A stretch of 11,638 bases of DNA from Alphaproteobacteria bacterium UBA4588 (GTDB lineage: Bacteria > Pseudomonadota > Alphaproteobacteria > Puniceispirillales > Puniceispirillaceae): the NCBI GenBank assembly GCA_002387605.1, contig DGJU01000023.1, positions 21,267 to 32,904 on the forward strand, written 5' to 3'. The stretch's first letter is position 1. Every line of letters begins with the position of its first letter. The notes below the pieces were generated by a model. That model was not told the origin of the DNA and did not search any database. It saw nothing but the letters and a program-made list of their open reading frames with translations. Position numbers and translations under genes: made by a program. Positions 6,898-11,638 of this stretch are shown here, piece by piece.

Positions 6898-7805
6898 CCT
6901 CGCCTGACGCCAAGCAGTGTTAAAATTCTGCCATCCATAACCGCAAGCCCTACGACAACCAACCCAAATCCCATAACCTCTTGGCTGGTCACAAACTGGC
7001 CGAGTAACGCAGCATCAAGTGAGATGGCAAATACCGGAATGATAATCGTTACAAGCGATAGGTTTGATGCGCCAGCAAGAGCCAGAATCTTGAAGTAGAT
7101 AGGATAAGCAAGCGCAGTACAGAACACGCCAATGCCAATAATCACCTGAAGAAGACCCAGCCTGTTTGCCGGCAGAAACATCTCAACCGGAGGCGGGCCG
7201 CTCATCACAAGAGCTGTTGGAACAGACATCATAGCAGAACAAACAAGCATGGCAGCCGCAACAGACAAGGCAGGATAGGATGACAGTTTAAGCTTCCCCC
7301 ACACAGTAGCGAATGAATAGCATAAGGTTGCAAGAATAATGAAGAACTGGCCGGCGCTCGATACATCAAGCGTTAGCAAGGCTGACGGCCCTATCGCGAT
7401 AACAACGCCCATGACCCCGATAATTACCCCCACCAGACGATGCGGATAAAGCGGCTCACTGCGCAGAAATATAGCGGCAACAATCACCCCAAAAAAAGCT
7501 GTATTAGCATTCAGGATAGAGGCAACGCCGCCTGTGACACTCTGCTGACCAATGGCAAGGAACGTGAAAGGCAGAATATTATTTAACAATCCTATTACAA
7601 GACAGCCGCCCCAGAAAGCACGCGAATTTGGCAGTCTATGGCCTGCTAGATATAAGCCTGTATTCAGCACAACTGCGCCTGTCACAACCCGAAGACTGAC
7701 CAGCCAGAACGGGTCAAGAAAGACTAGCCCTACCTCTACGATATAAAAAGAAGAGCCCCAGATAAAGGAGAGAAGCAGCAGAAGAGACCAGGCGCGCGCA
7801 CTCAT
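6894..7805 (-). CDS. EamA/DMT superfamily transporter
   Basis: This is an inner-membrane permease of the drug/metabolite transporter superfamily, with two EamA domains in about ten hydrophobic segments across 303 residues. The first repeat begins LLLLSFIWGSSFYIVEVGL and contains the SLRVVTGAVVL and GGVASILNANTAFFGVIVA blocks. The second has LCYSFATVWGKLKL and ASNLSLVTIIIPVFAISLDAALLGQ. WGSSF and the 'P-V-x-A' region near the ninth segment are common EamA features. Family members export or import amino acids, nucleosides and other metabolites, and the substrate here is unknown. ATG 7805 has a G-rich stretch (GGGGGG) just upstream and lies 13 bp after the TauE-family gene, so it is probably the third gene of phhB-tauE-eamA. 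Its stop overlaps the azlD stop by convergent transcription. Confidence 0.9.
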   Translation of the reverse strand: MSARAWSLLLLLSFIWGSSFYIVEVGLVFLDPFWLVSLRVVTGAVVLNTGLYLAGHRLPNSRAFWGGCLVIGLLNNILPFTFLAIGQQSVTGGVASILNANTAFFGVIVAAIFLRSEPLYPHRLVGVIIGVMGVVIAIGPSALLTLDVSSAGQFFIILATLCYSFATVWGKLKLSSYPALSVAAAMLVCSAMMSVPTALVMSGPPPVEMFLPANRLGLLQVIIGIGVFCTALAYPIYFKILALAGASNLSLVTIIIPVFAISLDAALLGQFVTSQEVMGFGLVVVGLAVMDGRILTLLGVRRG

Positions 7806-7818
7806 TATTCAGCCCCCC

Positions 7819-8595
7819 TTACAAAATACCGTATGAGGACAACGCAGAATAAGCCATTCTGAGGCCCATAGCAAAAAACATCCATAAGACAAGTTTCTGA
7901 AACAGAGCCGGTTCTATCCGGCCGCGCAAAGATGCCCCGCATCTGAAACCAACCAGCCCTGCACCAGCGCCGATAAGACCCGGGATTAAAAGGCTTTGGG
8001 TAAAAACATCTGTTGCAACATATCCAATTGTCACCGGAATACACCCAACAATAATCAGAAACCCGCTAATATCAACAAACTGACGCGGGCTCACATTTTT
8101 CATTACCAGATACATGGTAATCGGCACACCCCACGCTGAGGTAAGCCCCCCGATAAGGCCAGAGGCGCAGCCAAGACTATATTGCCAGAAATGATCATAC
8201 GCCTCACGCATACGCCATTTCCGAAAAAATAAATTATTGGCGCAGAATGACAGAATAGACACCGAAATCATCAATTTAATAAAATCATTACCAAATGATG
8301 ATGCCAGCAACGCTGTTATCATCAGCATGGCCGACATAATAAGGGCAAACCGGTAATAGGTGCGGATGATAGATGTGATATTCTGCGCACTCACAAATTG
8401 ATAGAAGTTGGTTGCAATCATCGGGATAAGATTTAGCCCGATAGCTTCGAGTGGGCTAACAACCAGCGTAAGCAAAGCAAGCGCTGTTGTTGGCAGGCCA
8501 ATCCCTAAAACACCTTTGATGGTGCCAGCAAAAAAGAATACTCCCGCAGCAATGAAATAGAGCGAGGGTATCGCAGAAAGAGTATCGCTTATCAC
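7819..8595 (-). CDS. Sulfite exporter TauE/SafE family permease
   Basis: This is a 258-residue integral membrane protein of the TauE/SafE (formerly DUF81) family, some of whose members export sulfite, sulfoacetate or related organosulfur anions. The first repeat shows FFAGTIKGVLGIGLPTTALA and the second shows GCASGLIGGLTSAWGVPITMY, the paired G-rich motifs of the family. About eight hydrophobic segments are visible. The start is GTG 8595, whose TG is shared with the phhB TGA stop (GTGA overlap), so translation is probably coupled to phhB. The EamA gene follows after 13 bp. The substrate is unknown; no sulfur-metabolism gene lies nearby to support sulfite in particular. Confidence 0.88.
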   Translation of the reverse strand: MISDTLSAIPSLYFIAAGVFFFAGTIKGVLGIGLPTTALALLTLVVSPLEAIGLNLIPMIATNFYQFVSAQNITSIIRTYYRFALIMSAMLMITALLASSFGNDFIKLMISVSILSFCANNLFFRKWRMREAYDHFWQYSLGCASGLIGGLTSAWGVPITMYLVMKNVSPRQFVDISGFLIIVGCIPVTIGYVATDVFTQSLLIPGLIGAGAGLVGFRCGASLRGRIEPALFQKLVLWMFFAMGLRMAYSALSSYGIL

Positions 8596-8912
8596 GAGGT
8601 GGTTGCGCCTGCCACACTGGCACGCGCATCAATGAGGCGGGCAAGTTCAGCATCAAGGCTGGTTATCCCGCCCGTATCATGGGTGGTAAGGGTCACCGTC
8701 AGCCTATTATAAACATTTGACCATTCGGGGTGATGGTTTAAGGCTTCTGCTTCTGGCGCAATCTGCGCCATCAAGCTCATCACCGCCAGAAAGTCGGGCA
8801 GCTTATACTGCACAGAAATAGCCTCACGGCCTTCAATTTTTTGCCATCCCGGCAAATCTGCAAGCAAGGAGGCAATAGCCGCTTCATCGAGATTATTTGT
8901 TGTTTTTGTCAT
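8592..8912 (-). CDS. phhB: Pterin-4a-carbinolamine dehydratase (PhhB/DCoH family)
   Basis: PhhB dehydrates 4a-hydroxytetrahydropterin, regenerating the pterin cofactor of aromatic amino-acid hydroxylases; many bacteria carry it without a hydroxylase and its role there is unclear. The 106-residue protein has the catalytic block NHHPEWSNVYNRLTVTLTTHD with H60, H61 and H78, and GW at 22-23, all typical of the family. The reading frame extends upstream to 9104, but that part is antisense to the flavodoxin-fold gene and shows no family similarity. ATG 8912 has AGGAAGGG 6 nt upstream and matches the usual N-terminus and length (about 100). It is the first gene of an apparent operon with the TauE and EamA permeases. 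No phenylalanine hydroxylase (phhA) is in the window. Confidence 0.93.
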   Translation of the reverse strand: MTKTTNNLDEAAIASLLADLPGWQKIEGREAISVQYKLPDFLAVMSLMAQIAPEAEALNHHPEWSNVYNRLTVTLTTHDTGGITSLDAELARLIDARASVAGATTS

Positions 8913-8943
8913 ATCATTCCCTTCCTGATAGACTGGCAATGTC

Positions 8944-9402
8944 ATGAAAACTCTTCTGTTCGTATCCCATGCTATCTCAGAAAACACAAGGCACCTTGAA
9001 CAGTCAGCCTTGCGCGGCATTGATATCCATCGCGGTGATGTAACACTGATCGCAAAACCAGCACGCGACGTAATCGCAGCTGATATTCTGAGCTGCACTG
9101 GCATTCTTATCGCAACAACCGAAAATATTGGCTATATGGCTGGCCTGACCAAAGATATGTTCGATAGAACTTATAATGACCTGCTTGGCAAAACTGACGG
9201 CCTTCCCGCCGCCTTTTACATCAGGGCCGGCCTTGACGGTACAGCCACAAATCATGCCCTCACAGCCATTGCGAACGGGCTTAACTGGCGTCTCGTCCAG
9301 CCGCCTCTTATCCTAAAGGGGGCGTATGATACTGCGTTTGAAAATGACGTGTACCATCTATCTGCAAGTCTGGTTGCGGGTCTTGATGCCGGCATTTTTT
9401 AA
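8944..9402 (+). CDS. Flavodoxin-fold / NADPH-dependent FMN reductase-like protein
   Basis: The 152-residue protein has the alternating beta-alpha pattern of the flavodoxin fold. It begins MKTLLFVSHA, has the FMN-contact loop region ATTENIGYMAGLTKDMFDR at about 57-75 and ends LPAAFYIRAGLDGT...WRLVQPPLIL, a pattern shared by uncharacterised proteobacterial flavodoxin-family oxidoreductases. The N-terminal phosphate loop reads SHAISENTR, keeping the NTR but lacking the usual TG, so FMN affinity is uncertain. The start ATG 8944 has no clear Shine-Dalgarno and lies only 31 bp from the divergent phhB start. The electron donor and acceptor are unknown, and a link to pterin chemistry is only suggested by position. 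Confidence 0.8.
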   Translation: MKTLLFVSHAISENTRHLEQSALRGIDIHRGDVTLIAKPARDVIAADILSCTGILIATTENIGYMAGLTKDMFDRTYNDLLGKTDGLPAAFYIRAGLDGTATNHALTAIANGLNWRLVQPPLILKGAYDTAFENDVYHLSASLVAGLDAGIF

Positions 9403-9577
9403 GACCCACTCTTCTTTATTACTATTCACATCCAATCTTTATCCTTTCTCCTTTCAGAATTGAACCAACGCGCACTGAAGGCCGTATTAAGAGTTAAGAT
9501 ATATAGGCAGGCTACTAAGCTGCGCGATATATTCCATCGATTTAATCATCTGTGACATTGAAAAAGGTTTCCCTGAT
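9403..9577 (+). other. Intergenic region before the TPR gene
   Basis: This 175-bp AT-rich gap follows the flavodoxin-fold gene and precedes the TPR gene. It holds a pyrimidine-rich stretch (about 9409-9456). A weak TTGAAC...TATTAA hexamer pair has a poor 19-bp spacing. Just before the TPR gene there is an AAAAAGG ribosome-binding site. I see no stable terminator hairpin, tRNA or small gene. Confidence 0.35.
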
Positions 9578-10066
9578 ATGGCTTCACATCTCCTTCGCTC
9601 TCTTCTTGCCCTCTTTTTAGCATTCGGCTTTACGCAGTCCGCGTTTGCAGCCGGCAGCAGTAGCGGTAGCGGAGATAGTGGCTATTCATATACAGCAAAG
9701 CCATCGACGAGCGCTGCTATGCGCGCTGCTGAAGCTGCTATCACCCGCAAAGATTTTGATGCCGCCCTCACCGCTCTCGAGGGTGAACGCCTCGCCAACC
9801 CTAAAAATGCAGATGCCTGGAACCTCACAGGGTTTTCGCTTCGTAAGACGGGCAAATATGATGCCTCTGAGAAAGCATATACCAAAGCCCTTACGCTCGA
9901 TCCGACACACACTCAGGCAATGGAATATATGGGAGAACTTTACCTTACCATTGACCAGCCTGAAAAAGCAGATGCCTTGCTTCAGCGGTTAAATGGCCTG
10001 TGCTCATATAACTGCCGTGACAGAGACTTACTGGCAAAAGCAATCGCAGCCTATAAAGCTAAATAG
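9578..10066 (+). CDS. Exported tetratricopeptide-repeat protein
   Basis: This is a 162-residue protein with a Sec-type signal peptide: a short basic start, the hydrophobic LLALFLAFGF and a likely cleavage after SAFA (about residue 24). A Ser/Gly-rich linker follows (26-45). About three TPR units span 47-140: residues 47-80, the clear repeat 81-114 (AWNLTGFSLRKTGKYDASEKAYTKALTLDP) and 115-140. A cysteine pair, C142 and C146, near the C-terminus could form a disulfide in the periplasm. The start ATG 9578 has AAAAAGG about 10 nt upstream. TPR proteins mediate protein-protein contacts; the partner is unknown. It stands alone on its strand and converges on the hydroxyacid dehydrogenase with a 10-bp gap. 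Confidence 0.88.
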   Translation: MASHLLRSLLALFLAFGFTQSAFAAGSSSGSGDSGYSYTAKPSTSAAMRAAEAAITRKDFDAALTALEGERLANPKNADAWNLTGFSLRKTGKYDASEKAYTKALTLDPTHTQAMEYMGELYLTIDQPEKADALLQRLNGLCSYNCRDRDLLAKAIAAYKAK

Positions 10067-10076
10067 GCGGCATTGT

Positions 10077-11237
10077 TCAGGATTGCCGGCTCAATGCTGT
10101 CGGTAGGTCCGCAAGCCGCTCAAGTCCGAGCTGGACCATTGTATTTTCCAGCTCGTCCTTCAATACGGCCAAAACATGGTCCGGGCCCGGCTCACCTAAG
10201 GCGGCAACGCCGTACATAAAGGCCCTGCCGCACATAACAAAATCGGCTCCTGCCGCCAATGCACGCGCAATATCAAGCCCTGAGCGCACACCTGAATCGA
10301 ATAATAGCGGCACTTTAGGCCCAACCGAAGAGCGGATAGCTTCAAGCAGGTCGATAGAGGCTGGCACAGCATCAAGTTGCCGTCCGCCATGGTTTGAGAC
10401 AATCAGACCATCAACGCCAGCCGCAACAGCGCGTGTTGCATCCTGACCGTTCAGAATTCCTTTGAGAATAAGAGGGCCATCCCATGCTGCCCTAATCTCG
10501 TTCAGATAATCCCAATCAAGAGAGCCATTTAACTGACTGCCAATAAACTGGGTAACATTGTCAAATGAGCTGGCGTCATAATAGGGTTCAAGATTTTTAA
10601 ACCTGAATTTACCGCCATTCTGAAGGGCTGCTAGCGCCCATGTTGGGTGTGTCATTGATTGCCAGAAAACCCGCGGCGTCAGCGACATTGCATTGCGTGA
10701 CCCTATGGGCGCACCTGCGCGTGCCATATCCTCACGCCGGCTTGGTCCTGGCACATCAGCTGTTACCACAAGCGTTGAAAACCCATTATTGCGTGCCCGC
10801 GACAGCAAATCTTGCATGATGACTTTATCATTCGGAGCATAAAGCTGAAACCAGCCATTATCGCCAGCAACCGGACCAATAGCTTCCATACTATCGCCTG
10901 CCACAGTGCTGAGCGCATAAGGTATATTGGCTTTTGCTGCCATGCGGGCAAGGTAGCGTTCTGCCCCCGGCCAGATAAGAGAACTTAACCCGATAGGTGA
11001 TACCCCAAATGGCAAATCATATGTTTTGCCAAACAGGCTCGTGCTGAGGTCAGGTGTCACACGGCCACGCAAGAATACCGGCAATAACTCAATCTGAGCC
11101 AGCCTCTGCTCATTACGGCTTACTGCCTCGCCAGCTCCTGTACCCGCAGCAAGATAGGCATGGACGAACGGAGGAAGGCGACGCTTAGCAAGGGGAAGAA
11201 GGTCACGCACACGCGGATATTTTTGCATCAACGTCAT
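10077..11237 (-). CDS. lldD: FMN-dependent 2-hydroxyacid dehydrogenase (L-lactate dehydrogenase-like)
   Basis: This belongs to the FMN-dependent alpha-hydroxyacid oxidase/dehydrogenase family (LldD, glycolate oxidase, mandelate dehydrogenase), which oxidises L-2-hydroxyacids to 2-oxoacids. The 386-residue TIM-barrel protein keeps the family's active-site residues: Y28 in HAYLAAG, WFQLY, the T-x-D of VTADVP, the arginine of SRRED, the lysine of LKGI, SNHGGRQLD with the catalytic histidine, and DSGVRSG. Similarity to E. coli LldD is visible in THPTWA and AAWDGPLILKGIL. The substrate is not proven, so lldD is a family-level symbol; lactate is the first guess. It follows the cytochrome c gene by 42 bp on the same strand, with AGGGA about 12 nt before ATG 11237, which suggests that electrons go to that cytochrome. 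No fused cytochrome b2 domain is present. Confidence 0.9.
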   Translation of the reverse strand: MTLMQKYPRVRDLLPLAKRRLPPFVHAYLAAGTGAGEAVSRNEQRLAQIELLPVFLRGRVTPDLSTSLFGKTYDLPFGVSPIGLSSLIWPGAERYLARMAAKANIPYALSTVAGDSMEAIGPVAGDNGWFQLYAPNDKVIMQDLLSRARNNGFSTLVVTADVPGPSRREDMARAGAPIGSRNAMSLTPRVFWQSMTHPTWALAALQNGGKFRFKNLEPYYDASSFDNVTQFIGSQLNGSLDWDYLNEIRAAWDGPLILKGILNGQDATRAVAAGVDGLIVSNHGGRQLDAVPASIDLLEAIRSSVGPKVPLLFDSGVRSGLDIARALAAGADFVMCGRAFMYGVAALGEPGPDHVLAVLKDELENTMVQLGLERLADLPTALSRQS

Positions 11238-11279
11238 TTAATTTTTCTATCCCTAAAAAGATGTGTCTATTTCTTACTA

Positions 11280-11638
11280 TTATTGAGAAAACTGCTGCAA
11301 ATACGCAATGACATTATCCCGATCTGCTTGCTTTTTTAGGCCAGCAAACGCCATTCGGGTGCCCTTTACATATTTTTTGGGCGCTTCCAGATAGTCATTC
11401 AGGCTTGTCTTATCCCAAATGATACCGCTCGCTTTCAACGCTTTTGAATATTTCTTATACCCATCAGCTGTTGCGGCCGCTCTGCCGAACAACCCAACAA
11501 GGTGCGGGCCTGTGCGATGCTGTTCTTTGGCGACAACATGGCAAGCCGAGCATTTCCGAAAAACTTTTTCGCCAGCCGCTATATCACCGGCTTGCAAAGA
11601 CGCACCCGAAAACAAGCTAACAAATAGCACCACGCCTA
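11280..11638 (-). CDS. Class I cytochrome c (5' end beyond window)
   Basis: This is a small periplasmic electron carrier of the cytochrome c2/c-550 type. The haem-binding motif is CSACH, with the axial methionine in GTRMAFAGL about 62 residues later and the typical ending DNVIAYLQQF. The visible N-terminal part (VVLFVSLFSGASLQAG) is the hydrophobic core and cleavage region of a signal peptide. The GTG at 11633 is probably inside the signal peptide, because the frame stays open to the edge and no basic n-region is seen. The true start should lie just outside the window. It is upstream of and co-directional with the FMN-dependent dehydrogenase (42-bp gap), so it may serve as that enzyme's electron acceptor on the way to a terminal oxidase. 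Confidence 0.92.
   Translation of the reverse strand, partial: GVVLFVSLFSGASLQAGDIAAGEKVFRKCSACHVVAKEQHRTGPHLVGLFGRAAATADGYKKYSKALKASGIIWDKTSLNDYLEAPKKYVKGTRMAFAGLKKQADRDNVIAYLQQFSQ

Noticed and set aside
8913..9104. Upstream extension of the phhB reading frame (64 more residues)
   Set aside because: It is antisense to the start of the flavodoxin-fold gene, has no PCD family similarity, and a strong ribosome-binding site precedes ATG 8912.
9388..9402. ATGCCGGCATTTTTT at the end of the flavodoxin-fold gene as a terminator
   Set aside because: The palindrome has no room for a loop and only a few base pairs, and it lies within the coding sequence; too weak to call.
1..11638. Search for tRNA, rRNA, CRISPR, insertion sequences, toxin-antitoxin or phage-defence genes
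   Set aside because: No cloverleaf, regular repeat-spacer array, transposase, terminal inverted repeats or defence-family motif was seen; the genes are ordinary metabolic and transport families.

Overview
The window looks like a chromosomal segment of an alphaproteobacterium. The coding sequences are dense, GC content is moderate (roughly half by eye) and intergenic gaps are short. The L36 protein is the 41-residue, zinc-free type common in Alphaproteobacteria, and GlcDEF, PhhB, the AzlC/AzlD pair and the cytochrome c read as proteobacterial. A marine heterotroph (for example SAR116-like) would fit the glycolate and 2-hydroxyacid oxidation genes, but that placement is inference only. I see no mobile element, CRISPR array, tRNA or rRNA.

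Left part (1-3300, minus strand): a glycolate oxidase operon in the order glcD, glcE, glcF. glcF runs off the left edge. Next comes rpmJ (3579-3704), a short gene with a recognisable promoter and a rho-independent terminator, lying between the glc operon and msrA.

Centre-left (3811-5700, minus strand): phosphoglycerate kinase followed by peptide methionine sulfoxide reductase A, 39 bp apart and probably co-transcribed. The pgk start is better placed at an ATG two codons inside the longest frame. Between pgk and the divergent azlC lies an imperfect inverted repeat (5736-5783), the most interesting non-coding structure in the window.

Centre (5783-8912): four membrane transporter genes in a row. 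azlC and azlD (plus strand, 4-bp overlap) meet a minus-strand operon of phhB, a TauE/SafE permease and an EamA/DMT permease. The stop codons of azlD and the EamA gene overlap, so no intergenic terminator fits there. A flavodoxin-fold gene (8944-9402, plus) diverges from phhB with only 31 bp between starts.

Right part (9578-11638): an exported TPR protein (plus) converges on a minus-strand pair, a class I cytochrome c (start beyond the right edge) followed by an FMN-dependent 2-hydroxyacid dehydrogenase. The pair suggests oxidation of lactate or a similar acid with electrons passed to the cytochrome. With glcDEF, the window holds two separate flavin systems for 2-hydroxyacids.

Most of the window is ordinary housekeeping and catabolic sequence. 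I do not see a convincing undescribed system. The points worth a second look are gene pairings, overlapping or very tight gene boundaries, and the 5736-5783 inverted repeat.
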